From Proteus vulgaris (lineage in GTDB: Bacteria; Pseudomonadota; Gammaproteobacteria; Enterobacterales; Enterobacteriaceae): a DNA stretch of 64,000 nt. Location: assembly GCA_901472505.1 (NCBI GenBank), contig LR590468.1:3075501-3139500 (forward strand), in the 5' to 3' direction. The notes under the pieces were generated by a model, which searched no databases, was not told where the DNA came from, and saw only the letters and a list, made by a program, of their open reading frames with translations. The position numbers and the translations under genes were made by a program. Shown here one piece after another: positions 25,874 through 35,517 of the stretch. The first letter of the stretch is position 1. Each line of letters opens with the position of its first letter.

Positions 25874-28800
25874 GTCATTGTCATACTGGAGAGATATTAA
25901 ATACCCAAAATTAGCTTAAAAAGAATATGAATATTAAAGAAAGTTATAAGCGATATAGTCTTATCGTTTGTGAGCAAATAAACGTAGTGGCTGATTTTAA
26001 AACTCAGTGTCTCATTGCTGATAGTGAGATCTGCATCATATATTAAGTATTATTACTAACATATAGAAATAAAGTATTTTGTTATCGTAATTATTATTTT
26101 TGTAACTATTACTTTATGGAATAAAAATAGGGATTTTATTCATAGTGAACCAATTAAAAATACACAAGAAAGGCGGAATTGATTTTCGTTTTATTTTAAA
26201 CAACCATTTTTACGTAATTTGATTAATATGCAATTATTTGTATTGTGGTTAACCCGTATATTGTGAGCTCAGAGTGGAAATGACTGAATAGAGTTTAAGC
26301 ATATTTGATATGGTTTCTCTTTTTTATTCATTATTGCTTTCAGATTGTTTTGACTTACTGCTGTTTATTTTGAATAAACGATGAACATTAAAATCAAGTG
26401 AGCATTGGCCATGAGGCGTTTACTTATTAAATGAGGTGCTTAGGTGTATTGTAGGGCAAAAAGTCGTTATTAAGGGGCTTAGTGTAGTATAGAATTTTGT
26501 GGCATAAAGCGTGTTTTCTATTGATTATAATAGCATTTTTTTTAATATCTAAATTATACTCTCAAATTATTTCAATGTATTTGGTGAAATATATATCAAT
26601 ATTTTTCATCTGGTTTCGTTTAAGTGTTAATTTTTGAGTAATATTTTTAATTTAACCAAATGAGTGCCCAGAAAAAGAGAAGCAAGTGTAGTGAAATAGC
26701 AAGTTTAGTCCGCTACAGTAAAGCTGATGAATGGTTGACGAATGTTGTTTGTCATTGTTCATCCGTGATGTGCAAAAAAAATTGAAAAAATGTAATATTT
26801 TTTGTAAAAATCATGTAGAAAAAATGATACTAATAAGTAATCTTACAATGAGAATAGAAAAATCATACCAAGCATTTCTTTGTATAAAATAATAATTTCA
26901 TGATTATATTATTTATAACTTTGTCAAGGATGTAAATCTGACTTATTACAGAAAGAGAATTATCTTAGTATGAAATAGGTATGCCATTACCATTTATCCT
27001 GAAAATAAATATAAAGGATAATTGTGATATTGACCTTTTTTGATTAACTTAAAAAGATAAAAACAAGCTCATACAACCATTAATTAAAAAAGTATACCAT
27101 CAGAAAAAGACGACAAACATTTCACGATAGCTAGCTCAAAAAAGAGAGCGCTCATTTCAATAGAACTGAAAGCAATACACAAAGTATTTGTATTCACGCC
27201 ATGAATAGTCTCAATTATTCTCGACTTAAAAAATACAGTTACAATATTTTTCCGATCCTTCTTTTTAGAAAAAACAGAACACTTTGGAAACGTAAAGTAT
27301 GAAACCCAGTTATTACTTTTTAAGCATAATCTAATAAATGAGATATAGATCTAAATTGCTTAGATATATCAATATTTTTATTACTCTTTTATGGAGAGGA
27401 AATGTCTTTTTAAGCTCAGAATGACTCAAAAAAAGGGTAATAATACGGACTAAATCAGTGATAAGAAGAGAGGAATATTTAGATATGTATTTTTTAGTTA
27501 TCTAAATAAAAATATAACGATATTTAAATCTTTGTCTGTGGCCCATCCCGTCAATATCAACTTTTGTTAAGCAATGGTGTTACTAAAAGTCAGCATCTTG
27601 GGTTCTGTAATACTTTGAGACTTGTGTTAACTAGGTTGAAATGAAGTAACTGAATATTGAAGGGGAAGAAAAGTGAAACAATGCTCATGATTTGTAGCTG
27701 TAAAACAAATCACGATAAAAATTAGTTTCGTTGATAAAAAGTAACATATGATATTTTATGGTTTGTGTTGATGCTAATAAAGTAATCAATAAGATGTTAT
27801 TTTGATCATATTTATTTTTCTTTGTTTACATTAAGGTAGTGAGAGTATACAAGTGTTAAGTGTTGCTCAGGGTGTTAGTCTGCTCGGAAGCTTTTGGTGT
27901 TCAATAGCAATCAAAAGTAGAAAAAACAGAATTTATATTCAATCTTGTTTTTTTATGAATTAATTACTTTATATTGAGGGATCTCTAAATTTTTTTTTAG
28001 AAAATTGAAATTAATATTTCAATTTTAGCCTATTATTTTATAGTAAATGAAGTTGGTTTTATACTTTAAAAATTTAAAATTAACTCGATTTTTTTATTTG
28101 TTTCATTAAAGATAATATCTATAATTAATTTAAATGTATTTTATCAATATGGATAATTATTTTTTATTTCTTCATTTTTTAACTGTTCTTTTTTATTTTT
28201 TATTAAATGAGGCTAAATTTTATAAATTAATTCTTTGTTTTTTATATTTTACTTAAGCTAAATGTTGTATTATGTTTATATTCTGAATGATTATTAATAG
28301 TGAGTTTAAAGTTATTGGTTATTAATTTTATTTTTTCTTTTATTTATCTTTAATATTAAAAAATAAATTAATACAAATATTTACTGTTCATAAAATGGAC
28401 TATAATTCATAAATAAAACTTATTTATATGAGTATATTATTTAGTGGTGATTAATTTACAGTCAATAAAATTCCTATTAAGAGTTCTGTAATTTAAGTGT
28501 TAAAAGCACATCCTAAATCATAAGTATATTTTTATTATTACGAAAGAAACTTTAATGCTGTTGAAAAAAATATTCAATAATTTAAGGGAGAAGATGCATA
28601 ACTCAGAATTTAATTTTAGATGACTTATCTTTATGATACATAAGTGAGTGTTTGTATCATTATGATTTTAAAGAAAAAATTATTCTTTAAATCATGATAA
28701 AAAAAGTAATAACTATAAATAATTATAATAGTCTATTTATTGAACAAATTGTAAATAAAAAGTGATCATTTCTGAGGTTTTAAGTAAATGATGAAAAAAA

Positions 28801-29084
28801 TAATATCTATAGAAATATTTATTAAACAGAAAGGGATTGTTTAGATAAAGATGAGGAGTAGATATAGCAATATATGTTACTGTGATCAAAAAAATCTTCA
28901 ATTTTAGATTTGTCAATTTTTTATGCTGTATTTTTAGGTTTATAAGTTTAATAGATCGTATAAAATAAAAAATTATCATTAATATTTTAATTTGGGTAGA
29001 TTAGCTTATTAATTTACACCAAGTTTTATTACTTTTATCACTTGAATAGTTAATGAACTAATTCCATAATAATGATTATCTTTT

Positions 29085-29100
29085 TGTGATGTGACTCACA
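29085..29100 (+). promoter_or_regulatory. CRP-binding palindrome upstream of flhDC
   Basis: TGTGATGTGACTCACA matches TGTGA-N6-TCACA exactly. In E. coli flhDC is activated by CRP from an upstream site, so this is likely the equivalent. Centre at about 29092, about 310 bases before flhD. Confidence 0.8.
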
Positions 29101-29165
29101 TAGTATTTAAATTAGACTACTTTATCCGTTGAATAACTTAATAGTTAAGGAGTAAAGTTGTTGCG

Positions 29166-29180
29166 TTAGGATTATTCTTA
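29166..29180 (-). promoter_or_regulatory. RcsAB box in the flhDC leader
   Basis: Read on the minus strand, TAAGAATAATCCTA differs from the RcsAB consensus TAAGAATATTCCTA at one of 14 positions. It lies about 70 bases past the CRP site, just downstream of the expected start of transcription, the position of the repressive RcsAB box of E. coli flhDC. Confidence 0.75.
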
Positions 29181-29198
29181 ACGAACTATATTGGCGAG

Positions 29199-29233
29199 CA
29201 TTTAAAGTTTACTTTTAATTTAAATGTTTTTTT
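29199..29233 (+). terminator. Weak terminator-like hairpin in the flhDC leader
   Basis: CATTTAAA (29199-29206) pairs with TTTAAATG (29219-29226), and seven T follow at 29227-29233. The stem is almost all A-T, so it could attenuate rather than stop transcription. Confidence 0.4.
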
Positions 29234-29401
29234 CGCTACTTTTGAAAATGACCGTATCAAAGTAATACAAGGTAGTGTTACTACGCGTCATGTTCATAAA
29301 ATGGGGCCTGGAGATTTAATATTACATTTATATTAATTTCCTCGGGATCTTTCATTAGGAAGATCCTCTTTGTTCAATATAATCGGACGGGATGTAAAGA
29401 G

Positions 29402-29752
29402 ATGAGTACGGTTGAATTGCTTAAGCATATTTATGACATAAATTTATCGTATTTGCTTTTGGCGCAAAGGTTAATTAACCAAGAAAAGGCTTCAGCAATG
29501 TTTAGGCTTGGTATTAGTGATTCCATGGCTGATGCTCTTGCAGAGCTTACATTGCCTCAATTGGTTAAGTTGGCTGAAACAAACCAACTAATCTGTAATT
29601 TCCGGTTTGAAGACAGCGAAACAATAGAACAACTCACTAAAGAATCTAGAGTGGATGATTTGCAACAGATCCATACAGGTATTCTTCTTTCTTCAAACTT
29701 GTTTCGTCAGTTAGCGGAACAAGATACATCTGCAACAAAGAAACGGGCATAA
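29402..29752 (+). CDS. flhD: Flagellar master regulator subunit FlhD
   Basis: 116 residues, the usual FlhD length, with the helical dimer core [21 protein letters not shown] and [20 protein letters not shown]. FlhD4C2 binds class 2 flagellar promoters and recruits sigma-70 RNA polymerase; in Proteus it is the swarming switch. It is followed after 2 bases by flhC. A hairpin GGATCTT/AAGATCC stands about 45 bases before the ATG in the untranslated leader. CRP and RcsAB sites upstream indicate the usual many-input control. Confidence 0.96.
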   Translation: MSTVELLKHIYDINLSYLLLAQRLINQEKASAMFRLGISDSMADALAELTLPQLVKLAETNQLICNFRFEDSETIEQLTKESRVDDLQQIHTGILLSSNLFRQLAEQDTSATKKRA

Positions 29753-29754
29753 CA

Positions 29755-30336
29755 ATGAGTGAGAAAAGTATCGTTCGAGAAGCGAAAGATATTCGCTTAG
29801 CAATGGAATTAATCACCTTGGGTGCCCGCTTACAAATGCTTGAAAGTGAAACTCAATTAAGTCGGGGGCGTTTAATTAAATTATACAAAGAATTAAGAGG
29901 GAGCCCCCCTCCAAAAAGGAATGTTACCTTTTTCAACGGATTGGTTTATGACATGGGAACAAAATATCCATTCCTCAATGTTCTATAACGCTTACCGTTT
30001 TTTATTGAAAAATGGGGGTTGTGTAGGGGTTGAGGCAGTTGTTAAAGCTTATCGTTTATACCTAGAACAATGTCCACCTGTTAAAGATCAAGAACCCATT
30101 TTAGCACTAACAAGAGCATGGACATTAGTACGCTTTGTTGAAAGTGGTATGTTACAACTTTCAGTTTGTACCAAATGTAATGGTTCATTTATTACACACG
30201 CCACCAACCTGCTAGCAATTATGTTTGCAGTCTTTGCCAGCCTCCTTCTCGCGCAATAAAAAAACGTAAACTTTCCGCCAATCCTGCCGATATTAACTTA
30301 CAACTGTTGGATGGTCTTGAACAGTTTGCAATGTGA
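29755..30336 (+). CDS. flhC: Flagellar master regulator subunit FlhC, two frame breaks
   Basis: FlhC in pieces. The start [20 protein letters not shown] is in frame to SPPPK. One base too many in the A5 at 29913-29917 shifts the frame; the next part ([20 protein letters not shown] to [12 protein letters not shown]) is in another frame. One C too few at 30201-30202 shifts it back to [20 protein letters not shown] and a TGA at 30334. With both repaired the protein has 193 residues (192 in E. coli) and all four zinc Cys (CTKC, CSLC). The two errors cancel, so the overall length is preserved, which suggests consensus errors; a truly broken flhC would mean a non-motile strain. Confidence 0.9.
30267..30293 (+). 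promoter_or_regulatory. Sigma-28 promoter for motAB-cheAW inside flhC
   Basis: TAAACTTT, 11 bases, GCCGATAT: each element differs from the sigma-28 consensus (TAAAGTTT-N11-GCCGATAA) at one position. It lies in the last codons of flhC, about 180 bases before motA. Confidence 0.75.
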
Positions 30337-30357
30337 TTCGAGATTGAAAGTTAAATA

Positions 30358-30390
30358 TCAGGTTATAGAGCTTAGTTATCTATAACCTGA
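30358..30390 (+). other. Hairpin between flhC and motA
   Basis: Perfect 11-bp stem TCAGGTTATAG (30358-30368) with CTATAACCTGA (30380-30390) and an 11-base loop, 22 bases after the flhC stop. A pyrimidine-rich but not T-run tail follows. It may end flhDC transcripts or be a processing site. Confidence 0.6.
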
Positions 30391-30470
30391 GCCGTTTCCT
30401 CTCCCCCTCCTATCTCTTGCTGCTATGTTCGCCATTCTCTCTATAACGAAATTAGCTAAAGGGATATCGC

Positions 30471-31364
30471 GTGTTAGTACTCTTAGGATATATCGTGGTT
30501 ATGAGCGCCGTCATCGGGGGATATCTTCTCGTCGGTGGTAGTTTAGGCGCCTTGTACCAGCCAGCCGAATTTATAATCATTTTTGGTGCCGGTATCGGTG
30601 CTTTTATTGTGGGTAATAATGGTAGAGCAATTGTATCAACAATGAAGATCCTACCGAAATTACTTCGTAGTACAAATTACAATAAAGCGATGTACATGGA
30701 TTTGATGGCTCTCATGTTTCGTTTATTGTCAAAAGCACGTCAAAACGGAATGTTGGCATTAGAGAGAGATATCGAAAATCCACAGCAAAGTGATATTTTT
30801 TCCCAGTATCCTCGCATTATGAAAGATGTCTATATGCTCAGTTTTATTACGGATTATATGCGTCTCATGGTGACTGGGAATATGAATCCTTATGAAATTG
30901 AATCTTTGATGGATGAAGAGATTGCGACTTTTGAGGAAGAGAGTGAAGTTCCCGCTACAGGGTTATCTGCCATGGGTGATTCTTTACCCGCGTTTGGTAT
31001 TGTAGCTGCTGTGATGGGCGTTGTTAATGCGTTAGGTGCGGCGGATAGACCTGCTGGTGAAATGGGGGTTCTCATTGGACACGCAATGGTCGGAACTTTT
31101 TTAGGTATTTTATTAGCGTATGGTTTTATTTCACCATTAGCTTCCCGACTCAGACAACGCTCTAGTCAACAAATGAAAATGATGGAGTGTATCAAAACAA
31201 CACTGTTATCTAGCATGAATGGATATGCGCCACAGATAGCGGTTGAATTTGGACGTAAAACCCTCTTTCTGGCAGACAGACCTTCTTTTATTGAATTGGA
31301 AGAACATGTACGTCAGGTACGGACACCGATGCAGGCAAATCCTGATGCAATGAAAGAAGAGTAA
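30471..31364 (+). CDS. motA: Flagellar motor stator protein MotA
   Basis: 297 residues (295 in E. coli) with four membrane helices and the large cytoplasmic loop between helices 2 and 3. Conserved blocks are [55 protein letters not shown] with the Pro of the proton path, and AYGFISPLA. MotA and MotB form the proton-driven stator. GTG start at 30471 with AAAGGGA upstream. It leads an operon with motB, cheA and cheW. Confidence 0.95.
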   Translation: MLVLLGYIVVMSAVIGGYLLVGGSLGALYQPAEFIIIFGAGIGAFIVGNNGRAIVSTMKILPKLLRSTNYNKAMYMDLMALMFRLLSKARQNGMLALERDIENPQQSDIFSQYPRIMKDVYMLSFITDYMRLMVTGNMNPYEIESLMDEEIATFEEESEVPATGLSAMGDSLPAFGIVAAVMGVVNALGAADRPAGEMGVLIGHAMVGTFLGILLAYGFISPLASRLRQRSSQQMKMMECIKTTLLSSMNGYAPQIAVEFGRKTLFLADRPSFIELEEHVRQVRTPMQANPDAMKEE

Positions 31365-31366
31365 TT

Positions 31367-32413
31367 ATGAAGAGTAATTCACAAATCATTCGAGTTAAAA
31401 AGCGAGGGAGAAAGCAACATTACGCTCACGGTGGTGCATGGAAGATAGCTTATGCTGACTTTATGACTGCAATGATGGCTTTCTTTCTGGTGATGTGGTT
31501 ACTTTCAATCTCTAGCCCACAAGAATTAACTCGTGTAGCAGAATATTTCCGTACGCCGTTAAAAGTCGCAATTGAAAAAGGGCGATTTAGTGGAGATGCA
31601 ACAAATCCTATTCCCGGAGGAGGACGTGATCCTGTCTATAATGAAGGGGATATTTTGCCAAAAGGCGAGGAAGATAAACAGCTTAATGAAAAGCAACAAT
31701 TCCGCCGTTTAAAAGATAATTTAGAACAAGTCATTTTAAATGATCCTAGATTAAAAGATCTGAAGCCTCATTTATTAATCGACATGATGGATGAGGGTTT
31801 ACGAATTCAAATTATCGATAAAGCAAATCGACCTATGTTTAGAGTCGGTAGTGCCACCGTTGAACCTTATATGAAGGATATTTTAACGGCTATTGCACCT
31901 ATTTTAAACGATACACCATACAAAATTAGTTTATCGGGTCATACCGATGATATTCCTTATGCAAGTGGTGCTTTTAAATATAGTAACTGGGAATTGTCTA
32001 CAGATCGTGCTAATGCCTCTCGCCGTGAGTTAATTGGTGCAGGATTAAGGGAATGGAAAGTACTTCGTGTCGTAGGTATGGCATCAACGGTTCATCTCGT
32101 TAAAGAAGATGGTTTTGCAGCGGCTAACCGACGGATCAGTATTCTAGTCTTAACGAAGCAAGCAGAACAAAAAATTGTACAAGAAAATGAGCGGGTTGCA
32201 CCGACAGTAACTGAGGCTATTGAAATAGAGCCTCTACTTTCAGGGCAAGAAACCCCACAAGAAAAAGCAGGAAATACACAGACGGGTTCGTCTGTGTCTT
32301 CTGCATCTGAGCTTCCCGAATCAAAAAAGGAAAATGTTGAAACAGGAGTTTCTGGGGAAAGTTTGCCATCACAATCGACAAATATTACTACAAAACAGGG
32401 AACAGCCCCCTAA
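31367..32413 (+). CDS. motB: Flagellar motor stator protein MotB
   Basis: 348 residues, a little longer than the E. coli protein (308) because of an acidic, Ser/Thr-rich tail after about residue 270. The single membrane helix [17 protein letters not shown] carries the essential proton-carrying Asp31; the OmpA-type peptidoglycan-binding domain (about 150-265) contains [15 protein letters not shown]. It anchors the stator to the cell wall. Two-base spacing from motA and a following cheA indicate one operon. Confidence 0.95.
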   Translation: MKSNSQIIRVKKRGRKQHYAHGGAWKIAYADFMTAMMAFFLVMWLLSISSPQELTRVAEYFRTPLKVAIEKGRFSGDATNPIPGGGRDPVYNEGDILPKGEEDKQLNEKQQFRRLKDNLEQVILNDPRLKDLKPHLLIDMMDEGLRIQIIDKANRPMFRVGSATVEPYMKDILTAIAPILNDTPYKISLSGHTDDIPYASGAFKYSNWELSTDRANASRRELIGAGLREWKVLRVVGMASTVHLVKEDGFAAANRRISILVLTKQAEQKIVQENERVAPTVTEAIEIEPLLSGQETPQEKAGNTQTGSSVSSASELPESKKENVETGVSGESLPSQSTNITTKQGTAP

Positions 32414-32448
32414 TTTGTTAGTAATCGCGTAAAGGTGAATGAGTAACG

Positions 32449-34611
32449 ATGGATATTACTGAGTTTTATCAAACATTTTTTGATGAAGCAGATGAGTTGT
32501 TAGCTGATATGGAACAGCATTTACTGTTACTTGATCCAGAAAATCCAGATCAGGAACAGATGAATGCGATTTTCCGTAGTGCACACTCCATAAAAGGAGG
32601 AGCTGCAACATTTGGCTTCGTTAAACTTCAACAGACCACTCATGTGCTTGAAAACTTGCTCGATAGTGCAAGACGTCATGAGATGGCGCTCACCGACGAC
32701 ATTATTAACCTGTTTCTGGAAGCGAAAGATATTATGCAACAGCAATTGGATGCACATAAAAACTCACAAGAACCTGATGAGGAAACATTTAACTATATTT
32801 GTGAGAAGTTGCGTCAGCTGGCTCTCGATGTAAAAGAAGAACAATCAGCTCCTAATGTTGAGGCCGTTGCTGGGCCTGAAGCTTCCGTTTCACACGTTAT
32901 TGAGACTGAAACTTCTGTTCCATCATCTGATGCTGAAAATGTGCAAAATGACGCCACTGTAGAAGAGATATCGAAAATGGCGACTGATGGACATTATTAC
33001 CATCACATTATTTTGTCTGATCTTAAAGAGACTGATATTGATTTAATGCTTGATGAATTAAAACATCTTGGTGATGTGAGCCAAGTTGAAAAACAACATC
33101 ATGGCCTTGAAGCAATATTAAAAACAACCGCGACAGAAGAAGATATTAGTGCGGTACTCTGTTTTGTGATTGAGCCTGAACAGATCTCATTTAGACAAAA
33201 TACGGCTACAGAAAAACGGATGGCACAAGAAGAGAGTAAACCCTCTATTGATGATACTCATACTGAAAGCCAAGCAGAACAATCAGCACCTACTCAATCT
33301 GTTGTCGCTGAAAATGCACCGTTATCAGAACCAGCAAAAGCACCCGTTGCGACGGTATCAACACCGACCAAAAGACCTGCTACTGCTCCAGCGCCTAAAA
33401 CAGAATCAACCAGTATTCGTGTTGCCGTTGAAAAAGTTGATCAACTCATCAACTTAGTCGGTGAATTGGTTATCACACAATCTATGTTAGCTCAACATAG
33501 CGATAGTCTAGAACCGTCTATATACAGTGATTTATTAAGTTGTATTGCACAACTACAACGTAATTCACGTGATCTGCAAGAATCTGTTATGTCGATTCGT
33601 ATGATGCCGATGGAATATGTATTTAGTCGATTCCCTCGAGTTGTGCGCGATTTAGCAGGTAAAATGAATAAAAAAGTTGAGCTTAATATGATTGGTAGCT
33701 CGACTGAACTTGATAAAAGTTTAATTGAAAAAATTATCGATCCGCTGACTCACTTAGTTCGAAACAGCCTTGATCATGGTATTGAAATGCCAGCAGATCG
33801 CGTTGCTGTTGGTAAGCCTGAAGCCGGGCAATTGACATTATCTGCAGAACATCAAGGTGGCAATATTTGTATTGAAGTGACTGATGATGGTGCAGGATTA
33901 AATCGTGAACGAATTTTGAAAAAAGCCATTTCTTCAGGACTTTCAGTTTCTGAGAATATGAGTAATGAAGAAGTTGCTATGCTTATTTTTGCTCCTGGAT
34001 TCTCAACTGCAGAAGTCGTGACTGATGTGTCTGGACGTGGTGTGGGTATGGATGTTGTGAAACGAAATATCCAAGAAATGGGGGGACAAATTCAAATTAG
34101 TTTTGAAGTGGGTAAAGGGACTCGCATTCGTATTTTACTCCCACTCACGTTAGCTATTTTGGATGGCATGTCAGTTAAAGTACAAGATGAAGTCTTTATT
34201 TTACCATTAGGTACAGTGGTCAGCTCTTTACAACCTGAAGAGGATGATATTTATCCATTAGCGGGTGATGAGAAATTATTGCAAGTCAGAGGAGAATATT
34301 TACCTCTCATTGAATTGCATCGTACTTTTAATATTGAAGGTGCTCAAACCGATATTACTCAAGCTATTGCGGTTATCGTACAAAGTGCCGGACGTCGTTA
34401 TGCTTTATTAGTGGATAAATTAGTTGGCCAGCATCAAGTTGTTGTTAAAAATATAGAAAGCAATTACCGAAAAGTACCAGGTATTTCTGCCGCAACAATT
34501 ATGGGCGATGGTAGTGTGGCTTTAATTCTTGATGTACCAGAATTACAACGTTTAAGTCATACACAAATGACAAATAAGAAAAAGACTACAACTGCAAGCG
34601 CAGTCATTTAA
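32449..34611 (+). CDS. cheA: Chemotaxis histidine kinase CheA
   Basis: 720 residues. The HPt domain has the phospho-acceptor His46 in AHSIKGGAATFGF. A CheY/CheB-binding P2 region follows (about 170-260), then a Ser/Pro/Ala linker, the P3 dimer helices (VDQLINLVGELVITQSML), the P4 kinase with N-box HLVRNSLDHGIE and G-boxes DDGAGL and GRGVGMDVV, and the CheW-like P5. It phosphorylates CheY and CheB on receptor signals. It lies in the motAB-cheAW operon. Confidence 0.96.
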   Translation: MDITEFYQTFFDEADELLADMEQHLLLLDPENPDQEQMNAIFRSAHSIKGGAATFGFVKLQQTTHVLENLLDSARRHEMALTDDIINLFLEAKDIMQQQLDAHKNSQEPDEETFNYICEKLRQLALDVKEEQSAPNVEAVAGPEASVSHVIETETSVPSSDAENVQNDATVEEISKMATDGHYYHHIILSDLKETDIDLMLDELKHLGDVSQVEKQHHGLEAILKTTATEEDISAVLCFVIEPEQISFRQNTATEKRMAQEESKPSIDDTHTESQAEQSAPTQSVVAENAPLSEPAKAPVATVSTPTKRPATAPAPKTESTSIRVAVEKVDQLINLVGELVITQSMLAQHSDSLEPSIYSDLLSCIAQLQRNSRDLQESVMSIRMMPMEYVFSRFPRVVRDLAGKMNKKVELNMIGSSTELDKSLIEKIIDPLTHLVRNSLDHGIEMPADRVAVGKPEAGQLTLSAEHQGGNICIEVTDDGAGLNRERILKKAISSGLSVSENMSNEEVAMLIFAPGFSTAEVVTDVSGRGVGMDVVKRNIQEMGGQIQISFEVGKGTRIRILLPLTLAILDGMSVKVQDEVFILPLGTVVSSLQPEEDDIYPLAGDEKLLQVRGEYLPLIELHRTFNIEGAQTDITQAIAVIVQSAGRRYALLVDKLVGQHQVVVKNIESNYRKVPGISAATIMGDGSVALILDVPELQRLSHTQMTNKKKTTTASAVI

Positions 34612-34632
34612 TAGTGAGGATAAAATAAGATT

Positions 34633-35133
34633 ATGGCTTCGGAACATTTCGAGAAATTATCCGGTGAAACTGTTGGACAAGGATTTCTAATTTTTACGCT
34701 GGGCGACGAAGAATATGGAATTGACATTTTAAAGGTTCAAGAAATTCGTGGATATGATCAAGTTACTCGTATTGCTAATTCACCTAGCTTTATTAAAGGG
34801 GTAACAAATTTACGGGGCGTTATTGTTCCCATAGTTGATCTGCGTATTAAATTTTCACAAGAAAGTGTAACTTATAATGACAATACTGTTGTTATTGTGG
34901 TTAACTTATTAAATAGAATTGTGGGAATTGTTGTCGATGGCGTTTCTGACGTTCTTACGTTAAAGCCAGAACAAATCTGCCCTGCGCCAGAGTTTGCAGT
35001 TACAATGTCTACAGAGTATTTAACGGGGTTAGGTACTTTAGATGAAAGAATGCTTATTCTTGTTGATATTGAAAAATTACTCAACAGTGAAGAAATGGAA
35101 TTAGTTGATAGCGCAACAATTCAAGCTAAATAA
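34633..35133 (+). CDS. cheW: Chemotaxis coupling protein CheW
   Basis: 166 residues, a single CheW SH3-like double barrel: [39 protein letters not shown] and [13 protein letters not shown]. It couples receptors to CheA. It lies 21 bases after cheA with GTGAGGATAAAATAAG before the ATG. A possible short hairpin TTCCGG/CCGGAA (35167-35186) downstream may end the operon. Confidence 0.95.
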   Translation: MASEHFEKLSGETVGQGFLIFTLGDEEYGIDILKVQEIRGYDQVTRIANSPSFIKGVTNLRGVIVPIVDLRIKFSQESVTYNDNTVVIVVNLLNRIVGIVVDGVSDVLTLKPEQICPAPEFAVTMSTEYLTGLGTLDERMLILVDIEKLLNSEEMELVDSATIQAK

Positions 35134-35517
35134 GTTTTTATTTTTTAAAAAATAATATAAATACTGTTCCGGTACATTTGCCGGAATAGCTATTTCTGTC
35201 TTTTTTATTTTATTAATGAGTGCTAAAGCATTAAATTAACTTTAAGGTAAATTTAAAAATAAAAAAGAACTAATAATTTGAGTTAAGTTCTATTTTATTA
35301 TTTATTACTTTATAAGTAGCTATCAACAAGTTGTAATATTTTTCTAGTGACGGAAATAACTATAAAGTTTTTTATACTTATAATTTTAATTAAAAACAGT
35401 ATTACCACCGCTTTTTAATGGGGCAAAAAACATGACTAAGATGAAATGAAACCTATAAAGTTTCTCTTAAGTCTGCCGATAACTTGCTCATTACCATTTA
35501 TTATAAAAAGGGAAACT
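35134..35517. other. cheW to chemoreceptor intergenic region
   Basis: About 380 AT-rich bases. It holds the weak hairpin after cheW and, at its end, a perfect sigma-28 promoter (35456-35482, listed separately). Nothing else is supported. Confidence 0.6.
35456..35482 (+). promoter_or_regulatory. Perfect sigma-28 promoter of the chemoreceptor-cheRBYZ operon
   Basis: TAAAGTTT, 11 bases, GCCGATAA: exact consensus in both elements and spacing. It begins 36 bases before the ATG at 35518 by the end of the -10 and rules out the longer upstream frame start at 35446 for the receptor. Confidence 0.9.

Larger units (their letters stand above)
29145..29336 (+). other. Open frame without a start codon in the flhDC leader
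   Basis: Frame open for 63 codons, ending [15 protein letters not shown] before TAA at 29334. A strong ribosome-like sequence (TTAAGGAG, 29145-29152) lies at its left end, but no ATG, GTG or TTG in this frame follows. The residue mix of the right half ([15 protein letters not shown]) looks protein-like. It could be a decayed gene or chance. No family recognised. Confidence 0.25.
25874..29401. other. 3.5-kb gene-free AT-rich region upstream of flhDC
   Basis: No ORF above background on either strand. Visible structure includes short inverted repeats (26994-27021 TTATCCT/AGGATAA; 27688-27712; 28001-28026 with 11-bp arms; 28633-28660 with 8-bp arms; 28661-28694), several long A or T tracts, and, at the right end, the flhDC control elements listed separately. 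It is the longest empty stretch of the window and sits ahead of the flagellar master operon, so distant promoters, small RNAs or decayed DNA are all possible. Confidence 0.6.

Noticed and set aside
26726..26763. Long imperfect hairpin GATGAA...TTCATC as a small RNA
   Set aside because: Pairing is broken in the middle, and no terminator or promoter pattern is visible.
28594..28624. Nine-codon ORF with a strong ribosome site (GGGAGAAGATG) in the empty region
   Set aside because: Too short to support and no relation to nearby genes.
28737..28979. 80-codon minus-strand ORF in the flhDC upstream region
   Set aside because: Product is dominated by Ile, Leu, Phe, Lys, Asn and Tyr, as expected from AT-rich noise; no ribosome site and no family resemblance.
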